From the NCBI RefSeq assembly GCF_001269905.1, contig NZ_LHVK01000015.1, forward strand, positions 248,001-312,000: 64,000 bases of DNA, given 5' to 3'. The translations under genes and the position numbers were made by a program. Each line of letters begins with the position of its first letter. Within the stretch, counting starts at the first letter, position 1. Below the pieces are notes generated by a model that saw only the letters and a list, made by a program, of their open reading frames with translations, made no database searches and was not told where the DNA came from. Shown piece by piece: positions 50,144-59,674 of the stretch. Origin of the DNA: Pseudomonas corrugata. Its GTDB lineage: Bacteria; Pseudomonadota; Gammaproteobacteria; Pseudomonadales; Pseudomonadaceae.

Positions 50144-51238
50144 TTAAAGAACTGCCTTGGGGTAGGAACCCAGCACCTTGAGTGCCACTGCTTCCTGACT
50201 GATTTTCTCCAGCACACCTTTTACCAGCGGATCGCGGTGGTGGCCGACGAAATCGATGAAGAACACGTAGGTCCATTTGCCGCTACGCGAAGGACGGGTC
50301 TCGATCCGGGTCAGATCGATGCCATTGTCATGGAACGGCACCAACAGCTCATGGAGCGCACCGGGCTTGTTGCTCATGGAGACGATAATCGAAGTCTTGT
50401 CGTCCCCGGTCGGTGGCACTTCCTGGTTGCCGATCATCAGGAATCGCGTGGAGTTGTCCGGACGATCCTCGATTTTCTCAGCCAGACGGGTCAGTCCATA
50501 GAGGCCGGCCGCCATATCCCCGGCGATCGCCGCCGAGTTCCACTCACCCTTGACCCGCTTGGCCGCCTCGGCGTTGCTCGATACCGCCACGCGCTCGACA
50601 TTCGGATAATGGGCATCCAGCCATTTGCGGCACTGAGCCAGGGACTGGGCGTGGGAATAGATCCGGCTGATGCTGTCGGTTTTGGTGTTTTCGCCCACCA
50701 GCAGGTGATGGTGGATGCGCAGCTCGACTTCGCCACAGATCACCATGTCATGCTCGAGGAAGCTGTCCAGCGTGTGGTTGACCGCGCCTTCGGTGGAATT
50801 TTCCACCGGCACCACGCCGAAATTCACCGCGCCGGCCGCGACTTCGCGGAAGACTTCGTCGATGGCCGCCATCGGCTTGCTGATCACTGCGTGGCCGAAG
50901 TGCTTCATGGCGGCGGCCTGGGTAAAGGTCCCCTCAGGGCCCAGGTACGCCACTTTCAGCGGTTGCTCGAGGGCCAGGCACGACGACATGACTTCACGGA
51001 ACAGCCGCGCCATTTCTTCGTTGCTCAGCGGACCCTTGTTGCGCTCCATGACCCGCTTGAGTACCTGAGCCTCACGCTCGGGGCGATAGAACACCGGCAC
51101 TTCCCCCTCGGCAAGGGAGGCCATTTTCACCCGGGCGACTTCCTGGGCGCAGCGCGCGCGCTCGCTGATCAGCTCCAGGACTTTTTCGTCCAGGGCATCG
51201 ATGCGCAGGCGCAGCGCCTTGAGTTCTTGCTCTGACAT
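50144..51238 (-). CDS. pheA: Bifunctional chorismate mutase / prephenate dehydratase
   Basis: A 364-residue P-protein. Residues 1-95 are an AroQ-type chorismate mutase (LRLRIDALDEKVLELISERA, with EVMSSCLALE at its end). Residues about 95-275 are prephenate dehydratase with AYLGPEGTFTQAAAMKHFG, VPVENSTEGAVNHTLD and the STRFLMIGNQEVPP region (catalytic Thr-Arg-Phe). Residues about 280-364 form the ACT domain with GALHELLVPFHDNGIDLTRIETRPS, the ESRP-like site for phenylalanine feedback. It overlaps the serC stop by 1 bp. Confidence 0.97.
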   Translation of the reverse strand: MSEQELKALRLRIDALDEKVLELISERARCAQEVARVKMASLAEGEVPVFYRPEREAQVLKRVMERNKGPLSNEEMARLFREVMSSCLALEQPLKVAYLGPEGTFTQAAAMKHFGHAVISKPMAAIDEVFREVAAGAVNFGVVPVENSTEGAVNHTLDSFLEHDMVICGEVELRIHHHLLVGENTKTDSISRIYSHAQSLAQCRKWLDAHYPNVERVAVSSNAEAAKRVKGEWNSAAIAGDMAAGLYGLTRLAEKIEDRPDNSTRFLMIGNQEVPPTGDDKTSIIVSMSNKPGALHELLVPFHDNGIDLTRIETRPSRSGKWTYVFFIDFVGHHRDPLVKGVLEKISQEAVALKVLGSYPKAVL

Positions 51239-52323
51239 CAGCCGTGTTCCTTCTCGAACTCCGCCATGTAGGCGATCAATGCGTTGACCGCATTGATATC
51301 CACGGCGTTGTAGATGGAGGCGCGCATGCCACCGACCGAGCGATGGCCCTTGAGGTTCAGCAGCCCGCGCTCGTCGGCACCTGCCAGGAACGGCTTGTCG
51401 AGGCGGTCGTCGGCCAGGCGGAACGGTACGTTCATCCAGGAGCGGTCGGTCTTGTTGATCGGGTTGCTGTAGAGGTCGCTGGCGTCGATGAAGTCGTAGA
51501 GCACGCGCTGCTTCACTTCATTGAGCTTGCCGATGGCTTCGACACCGCCCTGTTCTTTCAGCCACTCGAACACCAGGCCCGACAGGTACCAGGCCAGGGT
51601 CGGCGGCGTGTTGTACATCGAGCCGTTGTCGGCCGCGACCTTGTAGTTGAGCATGGTCGGGCACAGGGAACGGGCACGACCCAACAGGTCCTCGCGAATG
51701 ATGTTGACCAGGATACCGCTCGGGCCGATGTTCTTCTGGGCGCCGGCGTAGATCATGCCGAAACGGGAGACATCCACAGGGCGCGAAAGAATGTCCGAAG
51801 ACATGTCGGCCACCAATGGCACGTCACCGGTTTCCGGGATCCAGTTGAACTCCAGGCCGCCGATGGTTTCGTTCGGTGCGTAATGAACGTAGGCCGCGTC
51901 CTTGGACAGGTTCCACTCGTTCTGACCGGGAATGGCGAAATAGTCGTAGGGCTTGGCGGTAGCGGCAACGTTGACGTGGCCGTAACGCGAGGCTTCTTCA
52001 ATGGCTTTCTGCGACCAGATACCGGTGTCGATGTAGTCAGCCTTGCCACTCTCCGGAAGCAGGTTCAACGGGATCTGGGCAAATTGCTGGCTGGCGCCGC
52101 CCTGCAGGAACAACACCTTGTAGTTGGACGGGATGTTCAGCAGATCACGCAGGTCCTGCTCGGCCTTGGTGGCAATGGACACGAACTCATCGCTGCGATG
52201 GCTCATTTCCATGACGGACAGGCCCTTGCCATGCCAGTCGAGAAGTTCACCCTGGGCACGCTTCAGGACCGCTTCAGGCAGCGCCGCCGGGCCGGCACAG
52301 AAGTTATAGGCTCTCTTGCTCAC
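51238..52323 (-). CDS. serC: Phosphoserine aminotransferase
   Basis: A 361-residue class V PLP aminotransferase. It begins RAYNFCAGPAALPEAVLKRA and has LFLQGGASQQFAQIPLNLL, DMSSDILSRPVD and the PLP Lys197 in YAGAQKNIGPSG. It makes phosphoserine from 3-phosphohydroxypyruvate and also serves pyridoxal phosphate synthesis. The GTG start gives the usual length and N terminus; a longer frame runs back into the REPIN. It precedes pheA with a 1-bp stop/start overlap. The gyrA-serC-pheA-hisC-tyrA/aroA-cmk-rpsA order is typical of Pseudomonas. Confidence 0.97.
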   Translation of the reverse strand: MSKRAYNFCAGPAALPEAVLKRAQGELLDWHGKGLSVMEMSHRSDEFVSIATKAEQDLRDLLNIPSNYKVLFLQGGASQQFAQIPLNLLPESGKADYIDTGIWSQKAIEEASRYGHVNVAATAKPYDYFAIPGQNEWNLSKDAAYVHYAPNETIGGLEFNWIPETGDVPLVADMSSDILSRPVDVSRFGMIYAGAQKNIGPSGILVNIIREDLLGRARSLCPTMLNYKVAADNGSMYNTPPTLAWYLSGLVFEWLKEQGGVEAIGKLNEVKQRVLYDFIDASDLYSNPINKTDRSWMNVPFRLADDRLDKPFLAGADERGLLNLKGHRSVGGMRASIYNAVDINAVNALIAYMAEFEKEHG

Positions 52324-52381
52324 ATCCAATCTCGCTCTGATCTGGTGGTCACACATTAATACGGTATCAGCGGGTGTCCAT

Positions 52382-52486
52382 TGTGGGAGCAAGGCTTGCC
52401 CGCGATTACAGACTTGCATTCAAAATGAATGTCGACTGATCTATCGCTATCGTGGGCAAGCCTTGCTCCCACAGCTCGCTCCCACA
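52382..52486. repeat. REPIN (GAGCAAGGCTTGCCCGCGAT type) with extra half-site
   Basis: The arms TGTGGGAGCAAGGCTTGCCC and GGGCAAGCCTTGCTCCCACA flank a 52-bp centre. A partial third copy, GCTCGCTCCCACA, of the other REP type is attached at the right. It lies between serC and gyrA. Confidence 0.92.
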
Positions 52487-52529
52487 GTTGCGCTGTCATG
52501 CACAGTCTCGCAAACTTTCAAAAGGGACA

Positions 52530-52561
52530 AACAACAAGGGGGCGAATCTTCATCCGCCCCC
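52530..52561 (-). terminator. Rho-independent terminator of gyrA
   Basis: On the minus strand GGGGGCG, an imperfect loop and CGCCCCC are followed by TTGTTGTTTG. It lies 12 bp after the gyrA stop codon. Confidence 0.75.
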
Positions 52562-52572
52562 TGCGTGTCCGC

Positions 52573-55239
52573 TTATTCCTGCGGTTCTTCTTCGTCTGCG
52601 GCAGCGTCAAGCGATTGATCGTCGCCGGCCATGTCGTCGACATCGGCACCCAGGGTACCGTCGAACGCCACGTCGTCCTCGCCTTCCAGCTCCTCGCCTT
52701 CGACTTCCGAAGGCTCCTGCACCCGCTCAAGCCCCACCAGCGTTTCATCGCTGGCCAGCTTGATCAGTGTCACGCCCTGAGTATTACGGCCCAGACTCGA
52801 TACTTCGTCGACCCGCGTACGCACCAGGGTGCCCTGGTCGGAGATCAGCATGATCTCTTCGCCATCGAGCACCTGGACTGCACCGACCAGACGACCGTTA
52901 CGCTCGTTGCTGACCATGGCGATCACGCCCTGCCCGCCACGCTTGTACTCGGGGAACTCGCTGATGGCGGTACGCTTGCCATAACCACGCGCCGAAGCGG
53001 TAAGGATCTGGCTGCCTTCTTCGGGGATCAGCATGGAAATCAGCTTCTGGCCTTCAGGCAGGCGCATGCCGCGCACACCGCGGGCAGTGCGGCCCATGGC
53101 GCGAACGTCGGATTCCTTGAAGCGGGTGACCTTGCCACCGTCGGAGAACAGCATGACCTCACGCTCGCCATCGGTGATGGCAGCCGAAATCAGTACGTCA
53201 CCTTCGTCCAGTTCCAGGGCGATCAGGCCCACGCTGCGCTGGCGACTGAAGGACTCCAGCGGGGTCTTCTTGACGGTGCCGTTGGCGGTCGCCATGAAGA
53301 TGTAGTGGCCTTCGGTGTATTCCTCGACCGGCAACATGGTGGTGATGTACTCACCGTCGTCCAGGGGCAGCAGGTTGACCAGCGGACGGCCACGGGCAGC
53401 ACGGGACGCCTCGGGAATTTCGTAGGTCTTGAGCCAGTACACCTTGCCCTTGCTGGAGAACAACAGCAGCGTGGTGTGGCTGTTGGCAACCAGCAGGTGG
53501 GCGATGTAGTCCTCGTCCTTGACGCCGGTAGCCGATTTGCCTTTGCCGCCGCGACGCTGGGCCTGGTAGGCAGCCAGCGGCTGGGTCTTGGCGTAGCCAC
53601 CGTGGGAAATGGTCACCACGCGGTCTTCTTCCGGGATCATGTCACCCAGGGTCAGGTCCAGGCGCGCATCGAGGATCTCGGTGCGGCGCACGTCGCCGTA
53701 TTCGGCGCGGATCACTTCCAGCTCTTCGCGGATCACTTCCATCAGGCGCGTGGCGCTGTTGAGGATGCGGATCAGCTCGCCGATCTGGTTGAGGATCTCC
53801 TGGTACTCGGCCAGCAGCTTCTCGTGCTCCAGGCCGGTCAGGCGGTGCAGGCGCAGTTCGAGGATGGCTTGCGCCTGTTCCGGGGACAGGAAGTACTTGC
53901 CGTCGCGCAGACCGTATTGCGGGTCGAGGTTTTCCGGACGGCAGGAATCGGCCCCGGCACGCTCGACCATGGTCATCACCGCACTGGACTCCCAAGGCGT
54001 GCTGACCAGCGCTTCCTTGGCTTCCGACGGCGTCGGCGAGGCCTTGATCAGGGCAATGACCGGGTCGATGTTCGACAGGGCAACGGCCTGGCCTTCCAGG
54101 ATGTGACCACGCTCACGGGCCTTGCGCAGTTCGAACACGGTACGACGGGTGACCACTTCGCGACGGTGACGCACGAAGGCTTCCAGCAGGTCCTTGAGGT
54201 TCAGGATCCGCGGACGGCCATCGATCAACGCAACGATGTTGATACCGAACACGCTTTGCAGCTGGGTCTGGGCGTAGAGGTTGTTGAGGATCACCTCAGG
54301 CACTTCGCCACGGCGCAGCTCGATCACGACACGCATGCCGTCCTTGTCGGACTCGTCCCGCAGCTCGGTGATGCCCTCGAGCTTCTTCTCCTTGACCAGC
54401 TCGGCGATCTTCTCGATCAGGCGAGCCTTGTTCAACTGGTACGGGAGTTCGGTGATGACGATCTGCTGGCGACCACCGACCTTGTCGATGTCTTCGACGG
54501 TTGAGCGCGCACGCATGTAGATGCGGCCGCGACCGGTACGATAGGCTTCGATGATGCCGGCACGACCGTTGATGATCGCGGCGGTCGGGAAGTCCGGGCC
54601 GGGGATGTACTGCATCAGCTCATCGACGGTCAGCTCCGGGTTGTCGATGAGGGCCAGGCAACCGTCGATCACTTCACCGAGGTTGTGCGGCGGGATGTTG
54701 GTTGCCATGCCCACGGCGATACCGCTGGAACCGTTGACCAGCAGGTTCGGGATACGGGTCGGCATGACCGCCGGGATCATTTCGGTGCCGTCGTAGTTCG
54801 GCACCCAGTCCACGGTTTCCTTGTGCAGGTCGGCCAGCAGCTCGTGGGCGAGCTTGGTCATGCGCACTTCGGTGTATCGCATGGCCGCGGCGTTGTCGCC
54901 ATCCACGGAGCCGAAGTTGCCCTGGCCGTCTACCAGCAGGTAGCGCAGGGAAAATGGCTGCGCCATCCGGACGATGGTGTCGTAAACGGCAGTGTCACCG
55001 TGCGGGTGATACTTACCGATCACGTCACCGACGACACGGGCGGATTTCTTGTACGGCTTGTTGAAGTCGTTGCCCAGCTCGCTCATCGCGAACAACACGC
55101 GCCGGTGCACGGGCTTCAAGCCATCGCGCGCATCCGGCAGCGCCCGCCCGACGATTACGCTCATTGCGTAGTCGAGGTAGGACTGTTTCAGCTCGTCTTC
55201 GATATTGACCGGGAGGATTTCTTTGGCCAGTTCGCCCAT
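52573..55239 (-). CDS. gyrA: DNA gyrase subunit A
   Basis: An 888-residue type II topoisomerase subunit, with a normal length for Pseudomonas. The breakage-reunion domain has the quinolone-resistance region HPHGDTAVYD with Thr83 and Asp87 (wild-type pattern for the genus) and the catalytic Tyr122 in AMRYTEVRM. The C-terminal beta-pinwheel carries the GyrA box QRRGGKGKS near residue 560. It ends in an acidic tail rich in Glu and Asp. It introduces negative supercoils with GyrB. A promoter is expected in the 444-bp upstream gap but none is clear. Confidence 0.98.
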   Translation of the reverse strand: MGELAKEILPVNIEDELKQSYLDYAMSVIVGRALPDARDGLKPVHRRVLFAMSELGNDFNKPYKKSARVVGDVIGKYHPHGDTAVYDTIVRMAQPFSLRYLLVDGQGNFGSVDGDNAAAMRYTEVRMTKLAHELLADLHKETVDWVPNYDGTEMIPAVMPTRIPNLLVNGSSGIAVGMATNIPPHNLGEVIDGCLALIDNPELTVDELMQYIPGPDFPTAAIINGRAGIIEAYRTGRGRIYMRARSTVEDIDKVGGRQQIVITELPYQLNKARLIEKIAELVKEKKLEGITELRDESDKDGMRVVIELRRGEVPEVILNNLYAQTQLQSVFGINIVALIDGRPRILNLKDLLEAFVRHRREVVTRRTVFELRKARERGHILEGQAVALSNIDPVIALIKASPTPSEAKEALVSTPWESSAVMTMVERAGADSCRPENLDPQYGLRDGKYFLSPEQAQAILELRLHRLTGLEHEKLLAEYQEILNQIGELIRILNSATRLMEVIREELEVIRAEYGDVRRTEILDARLDLTLGDMIPEEDRVVTISHGGYAKTQPLAAYQAQRRGGKGKSATGVKDEDYIAHLLVANSHTTLLLFSSKGKVYWLKTYEIPEASRAARGRPLVNLLPLDDGEYITTMLPVEEYTEGHYIFMATANGTVKKTPLESFSRQRSVGLIALELDEGDVLISAAITDGEREVMLFSDGGKVTRFKESDVRAMGRTARGVRGMRLPEGQKLISMLIPEEGSQILTASARGYGKRTAISEFPEYKRGGQGVIAMVSNERNGRLVGAVQVLDGEEIMLISDQGTLVRTRVDEVSSLGRNTQGVTLIKLASDETLVGLERVQEPSEVEGEELEGEDDVAFDGTLGADVDDMAGDDQSLDAAADEEEPQE

Positions 55240-55683
55240 GAGAAGCCTGATTCCTTTTTCTGGTGAAACCTCGTCACATCCAGACGGGACGAACGAAGCT
55301 CGCCGCTACAGGGCGGTGCCATGCAGCGACTTACGACAAATCAACGAGTTATGCCATGGATCTGCGCAGTAAAGACCGCTTCGTGAAGCGGCCCTGGAAA
55401 CCGCCGGATGTTATCACAAGAGCCGCCACGCACCTATCCCCCAGATGCGCATGGAGCATAGTTAGTTGACCGGTGACAGGCTGATATGGGACGAGAGGGG
55501 CTTAGAAGCGCTGCGACTGAAGAATTTGTGCTCAAATGCAAGGAGATCTGCAGGTTTCAAAGGCCTCTTCGCGAGCAGGCTCGCTCCCACAGGAGTGCGT
55601 TGTGTGCCCGGGGCTCCCGACACAACCCGGCTCCATGTGGGAGTGAGCCTGCTCGCGATGGCGATGCACCTGACAAAATGGTC
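55240..55683. other. Intergenic region between gyrA and mtnA
   Basis: 444 bp with no convincing gene. The gyrA-proximal half (55240-55500) must hold the gyrA leader and promoter, but I could not pick out a confident -10/-35 pair. The mtnA-proximal half holds a REPIN in opposite arm orientation. Confidence 0.6.
55570..55663. repeat. REP pair in inverted (tails-inward) orientation
   Basis: Here CGCGAGCAGGCTCGCTCCCA (then CA) comes first and TGTGGGAGTGAGCCTGCTCG (then CGATGGCG) second. The GTGGGAG ends face each other, the reverse of the other REPINs in this window. Confidence 0.85.
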
Positions 55684-56760
55684 TCAATGCAGCCGCTTGC
55701 GACACATCAATTGCGCCATCTTCGCGGTGTCCGGACGCTCGACGATGCCCTTCTCGGTGACGATGGCATCAATCAGGTCAGCCGGGGTGACGTCGAACAC
55801 CGGGTTGAACGCATCAACCTCCGCGCCGACCCGCTTGCCTCCAACTTCCAGCAGTTCGCGCCCGTCGCGTTCTTCGATCGGGATGTCTTCGCCACTGGCC
55901 AGGCTCATGTCGATCGTCGAACTCGGCGCCACCACCATGAAACGCACGCCATGATGCATGGCGCAGACCGCCAGTTGATAGGTGCCTATCTTGTTCGCCA
56001 CATCACCGTTGGCGGTGATGCGATCGGCGCCGACGATTACCCAGGTCACACCCTTGGTCTTCATGATGTGGGCGGCAGCGGAATCGGCGTTGAGGGTCAC
56101 CGGGATGCCCTCGTTGGCCAGCTCCCAGGCCGTGAGGCGCGAGCCCTGCAGCCACGGACGGGTTTCGTCGGCGTAGACCCGCTCGACCATCCCCTCGATG
56201 AATGCACCGCGGATCACCCCCAGGGCCGTACCGAAGCCACCGGTGGCCAGGGCACCGGTATTGCAATGGGTGAGGATGGCCTGGGCATTGCCCTGATGCT
56301 TGCGGATCAGGTCGACGCCGAGTTGGGCCATGGTCAGGTTGGCTTCACGATCACTTTCGTGAATGGCGATAGCCTCGGCCTCAAGGGCAGTCAGCGGCTC
56401 GGCATGCGTTTTCAAGCGCACCAGCCGGTCACGCATCCGATCCAGGGCCCAGAACAGATTCACTGCCGTCGGCCGGGACTCGGCCAACAAAGCGAAATCA
56501 GCCTCCAGCGCCGCTTCCCAGTCCCCACCCTCGGCCATCCTCGCCCGTGCCGCCAACACCACGCCGTAAGCCGCACTGATGCCGATAGCCGGCGCGCCGC
56601 GCACCACCATCGCGCGTATGGCCTCGGCCACGCCGGCCGCACTGGTGTAGGCAATCCAGTTTTCCTCGAACGGCAAAACACGCTGATCCAGCAGGTAAAG
56701 GGCGCCATCCCGCCAATCGATGGCCTTCACCTTCTCCGCAGCCAACAGTTGATCGCGCAT
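55684..56760 (-). CDS. mtnA: Methylthioribose-1-phosphate isomerase
   Basis: A 358-residue member of the eIF2B-like/MtnA family. It has AIDWRDGALYLLDQRVLP at the N terminus, MVVRGAPAIGISAAYGV, the catalytic Cys in LTHCNTGALATGGFGTALG, and the catalytic Asp in VGADRITANGDVANKIGTYQ. It converts 5-methylthioribose-1-phosphate to the ribulose form in methionine salvage. The ATG at MRDQLLAAEKVKA is chosen over a start eight codons upstream. It diverges from mtaD; in Pseudomonas, methylthioadenosine is deaminated by MtaD, cleaved by MTI phosphorylase and passed to MtnA, so the pair is functional. Confidence 0.95.
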   Translation of the reverse strand: MRDQLLAAEKVKAIDWRDGALYLLDQRVLPFEENWIAYTSAAGVAEAIRAMVVRGAPAIGISAAYGVVLAARARMAEGGDWEAALEADFALLAESRPTAVNLFWALDRMRDRLVRLKTHAEPLTALEAEAIAIHESDREANLTMAQLGVDLIRKHQGNAQAILTHCNTGALATGGFGTALGVIRGAFIEGMVERVYADETRPWLQGSRLTAWELANEGIPVTLNADSAAAHIMKTKGVTWVIVGADRITANGDVANKIGTYQLAVCAMHHGVRFMVVAPSSTIDMSLASGEDIPIEERDGRELLEVGGKRVGAEVDAFNPVFDVTPADLIDAIVTEKGIVERPDTAKMAQLMCRKRLH

Positions 56761-56865
56761 CCTACACTCCGCACTCTTGAACAAAGCCGCCGATTATAGC
56801 GATCCCTGCATGATGACGCTCGGGTATACTTCGCCATCCTTTATAACCCACGGAACCGATCCACG

Positions 56866-58197
56866 ATGCCCAAGCCTGCCGTTGCGCTCGACTTATTATT
56901 GCTGCCAACCTGGTTGGTGCCTGTCGAACCTGCCGGTGTAGTACTCAAGGATCATGGCCTCGGCATCCGCGACGGTTGCATCGTGTTCCTCGGCCCAAGG
57001 GCCGAAGCCCTGAGATGCGAGGCTGCCCAGGTCCGCGAGTTGCCGGGCATGCTGCTCAGCCCGGGCCTGATCAACACCCATGGACATGCGGCGATGACCC
57101 TGTTCCGCGGCCTGGCCGACGACCTGCCCCTGATGACCTGGCTCGAACAGCACATCTGGCCGGCCGAGGGCAAATGGGTCGACGAGGACTTCGTGCGCGA
57201 TGGCACTGACCTGGCGATCGCCGAGCAGATCAAGGGCGGCATCACCTGTTTCTCTGACATGTATTTCCACCCCAAGGTTGCCAGCGAACGCGTCCATAAC
57301 AGCGGCATCCGTGCGCAAATCGCCATTCCGATCCTCGACTTCCCGATTCCAGGGGCCGCCAGTGCCGACGACGCCATTCGTCAGGGCATCGAATTGTTCG
57401 GCGACCTCAAGCACCATCCACGGATCAAAGTCGCATTCGGTCCGCATGCGCCCTACACCGTGGGCGACGAGAACCTGGAGAAAATCCGCGTGATTGCAGA
57501 AGAGTTGGACGCGGCCATTCACATGCATGTTCACGAAACCGCCTTCGAAGTTCAGCAGGCCGTGGATAACACCGCCGAGCGGCCGCTGGCTCGCCTGGGG
57601 CGACTCGGCCTGCTGGGGCCACGTTTTCAGGCCGTGCACATGACTCAGATCAGCGATGACGATCTGGCCTTGCTGGTAGAAAGCAATTGCAGTGTGATCC
57701 ATTGCCCGGAATCGAACCTGAAGCTGGCCAGCGGTTTTTGCCCGGTGGAGCGGTTGTGGCAGGCCGGCGTCAATGTCGCGGTCGGCACCGACGGCGCGGC
57801 GAGCAACAACGACCTGGACCTGCTGGGGGAAACCCGCACTGCTGCCCTGTTGGCCAAGGCTGTCGCCGGCTCGGCCACGGCCCTGGATGCCCATCAGGCG
57901 TTGCGCATGGCCACGCTCAATGGCGCGCGGGCGCTGGGTATAGAGGGCACCGTCGGTTCCCTGGAAGTCGGCAAGGCCGCCGACCTCGTGGCCTTCGATC
58001 TGTCGGGACTGGCACAACAACCGATATACGACCCGGTGTCGCAGTTGATCTACGCCACCAGCCGCGATTGCGTGAAACACCTGTGGGTGGCCGGCAAGCC
58101 GTTGCTTGAGGACGGCCAACTGACCCGCCTGGACGAACCGCAACTGACCGCCACGGCCCAGGCCTGGGGTCGCCGCATCAGCGGTCACGACGAATAA
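56866..58197 (+). CDS. mtaD: 5-methylthioadenosine / S-adenosylhomocysteine deaminase (TRZ/ATZ family)
   Basis: A 443-residue amidohydrolase. Metal site: LINTHGHAAMTLFRG (His-x-His), HMHVHETAFEVQ (His) and GTDGAASNNDLDLL (Asp). The C terminus has EVGKAADLVAFDL. In Pseudomonas the orthologue (PA3170) deaminates methylthioadenosine, giving methylthioinosine, which suits the neighbour mtnA. A generic TRZ/ATZ deaminase of another purine is the alternative. It lies in the probable mtaD-ubiG-mupP operon. Confidence 0.92.
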   Translation: MPKPAVALDLLLLPTWLVPVEPAGVVLKDHGLGIRDGCIVFLGPRAEALRCEAAQVRELPGMLLSPGLINTHGHAAMTLFRGLADDLPLMTWLEQHIWPAEGKWVDEDFVRDGTDLAIAEQIKGGITCFSDMYFHPKVASERVHNSGIRAQIAIPILDFPIPGAASADDAIRQGIELFGDLKHHPRIKVAFGPHAPYTVGDENLEKIRVIAEELDAAIHMHVHETAFEVQQAVDNTAERPLARLGRLGLLGPRFQAVHMTQISDDDLALLVESNCSVIHCPESNLKLASGFCPVERLWQAGVNVAVGTDGAASNNDLDLLGETRTAALLAKAVAGSATALDAHQALRMATLNGARALGIEGTVGSLEVGKAADLVAFDLSGLAQQPIYDPVSQLIYATSRDCVKHLWVAGKPLLEDGQLTRLDEPQLTATAQAWGRRISGHDE

Positions 58198-58259
58198 CCA
58201 TGCCTCTTGAGCCACGGCTCGGGGCAACTGACTTTTTCAAGTTTTTCGAGGATCTGCAC

Positions 58260-58958
58260 ATGAGCAACGTCGACCACGCCGAAATCGCCAAATTCGAAGC
58301 CCTGGCTCACCGCTGGTGGGACCGTGAAAGCGAATTCAAGCCGCTGCACGACATCAACCCGCTGCGGGTCAACTGGATCGACGAACGGGTCAACCTGGCC
58401 GGCAAAAAGGTACTCGACGTCGGCTGCGGCGGCGGCATTCTCAGCGAAGCCATGGCCCAGCGCGGCGCGACGGTGATGGGCATCGACATGGGCGAAGCGC
58501 CGCTGGCGGTGGCGCAATTGCATCAGTTGGAATCCGGCGTCAGTGTGGAATACCGGCAGATCACCGCCGAAGCCCTGGCCGAGGAAATGCCCGCCCAGTT
58601 CGACGTGGTCACCTGCCTGGAAATGCTCGAACATGTGCCGGACCCCTCCTCGGTCATCCGCGCCTGCTTCCGCATGGTCAAGCCCGGTGGACAGGTGTTC
58701 TTCTCCACCATCAACCGCAACCCGAAGGCGTATCTGTTCGCCATCATCGGCGCGGAATACATCATGAAACTGCTGCCACGGGGCACCCACGACTTCAAGA
58801 AGTTCATCCGCCCTTCCGAGCTGGGCGCCTGGAGCCGCGCGGCAGGCCTGACCGTCAAGGACATCATCGGCCTGACCTACAACCCGCTGACAAAGCACTA
58901 CAAGCTCGCCGCCGACGTTGACGTCAACTACATGATCCAGACCCTGCGCGAGGAATAA
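58260..58958 (+). CDS. ubiG: UbiG, ubiquinone biosynthesis O-methyltransferase
   Basis: A 232-residue class I methyltransferase. It begins NVDHAEIAKFEALAHRWWD, a UbiG signature, with SAM motif I VLDVGCGGGILSEAMA, then FDVVTCLEMLEHVPDPSSVI and KPGGQVFFSTINRNPKAY. It carries out both O-methylations in ubiquinone synthesis. The ATG is chosen because GAGG lies 8 nt upstream; an in-frame ATG 20 codons earlier has no such site. It is 62 bp after mtaD and 4 bp before mupP. Confidence 0.96.
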   Translation: MSNVDHAEIAKFEALAHRWWDRESEFKPLHDINPLRVNWIDERVNLAGKKVLDVGCGGGILSEAMAQRGATVMGIDMGEAPLAVAQLHQLESGVSVEYRQITAEALAEEMPAQFDVVTCLEMLEHVPDPSSVIRACFRMVKPGGQVFFSTINRNPKAYLFAIIGAEYIMKLLPRGTHDFKKFIRPSELGAWSRAAGLTVKDIIGLTYNPLTKHYKLAADVDVNYMIQTLREE

Positions 58959-58962
58959 GTCG

Positions 58963-59634
58963 ATGCGTCTCAAAGCGGTTCTCTTCGACATGGACGGCAC
59001 GCTGCTCGATACCGCGCCGGACTTCATCGCCATCTGCCAGGCCATGCGCGCCGACCGTGGCCTGCCACCGATGAATACGCAGCACATTCGTGACGAAATT
59101 TCCGGTGGCGCCCGCGCGATGGTCGCGGTGACCTTTTCCATGGACCCGGAGTCACCGGGCTTCGAGGATCTGCGCCAGGAGTTCCTCGACCGCTACCTCA
59201 AGGGCTGCGCCGTCCACAGCCATCTGTTCGACGGCATGGCCGAGGTACTGGCCGATATTGAAGCGGCCAACCTGATCTGGGGCGTGGTCACCAACAAACC
59301 GGTGCGCTTCGCCGAGCCAATCATGCAGCAACTGGGCCTGGCCGAACGCTCGAAGGTACTGATCTGCCCCGATCACGTGAAAAACAGCAAGCCGGACCCA
59401 GAGCCGCTGACCCTGGCGTGCAAGATGCTCGACCTGGACCCGGCCAGCGTGTTGTTCGTCGGCGACGACCTGCGGGACATCGAGTCCGGGCGCAGCGCCG
59501 GCACCAAGACCTGCGCAGTGACCTACGGCTACATCCACCCGGACGACAACCCCAGGCACTGGGGCGCGGACGTGGTGATCGATCATCCGCTGGCGTTGCG
59601 CGAAGTGCTGGATAACGCGTTGTGCAGTTGCTGA
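58963..59634 (+). CDS. mupP: MupP, N-acetylmuramic acid 6-phosphate phosphatase
   Basis: A 223-residue HAD subfamily IA hydrolase. Motif I is VLFDMDGTLLDTAPD, motif II VVTNKPVRF, motif III KNSKPDPEPLTLACKML, and motif IV FVGDDLRDIESGRSAG. It was long annotated as phosphoglycolate phosphatase (Gph). The gene directly after ubiG in Pseudomonas is MupP, which dephosphorylates MurNAc-6-P in the cell-wall recycling route that bypasses de novo UDP-MurNAc synthesis and affects fosfomycin and beta-lactam responses. The assignment rests on neighbourhood as well as family. Confidence 0.9.
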   Translation: MRLKAVLFDMDGTLLDTAPDFIAICQAMRADRGLPPMNTQHIRDEISGGARAMVAVTFSMDPESPGFEDLRQEFLDRYLKGCAVHSHLFDGMAEVLADIEAANLIWGVVTNKPVRFAEPIMQQLGLAERSKVLICPDHVKNSKPDPEPLTLACKMLDLDPASVLFVGDDLRDIESGRSAGTKTCAVTYGYIHPDDNPRHWGADVVIDHPLALREVLDNALCSC

Positions 59635-59674
59635 ACTGACTACTTCGTGTGGCAAGACAAGTAAGTAGATTTTT

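Noticed and set aside
52429..54504. 691-codon open frame antisense to gyrA
   Set aside because: Shadow of gyrA; also crosses the REPIN and the terminator.
55486..56799. 437-codon open frame on the plus strand across mtnA
   Set aside because: Antisense to mtnA and includes the REP pair.
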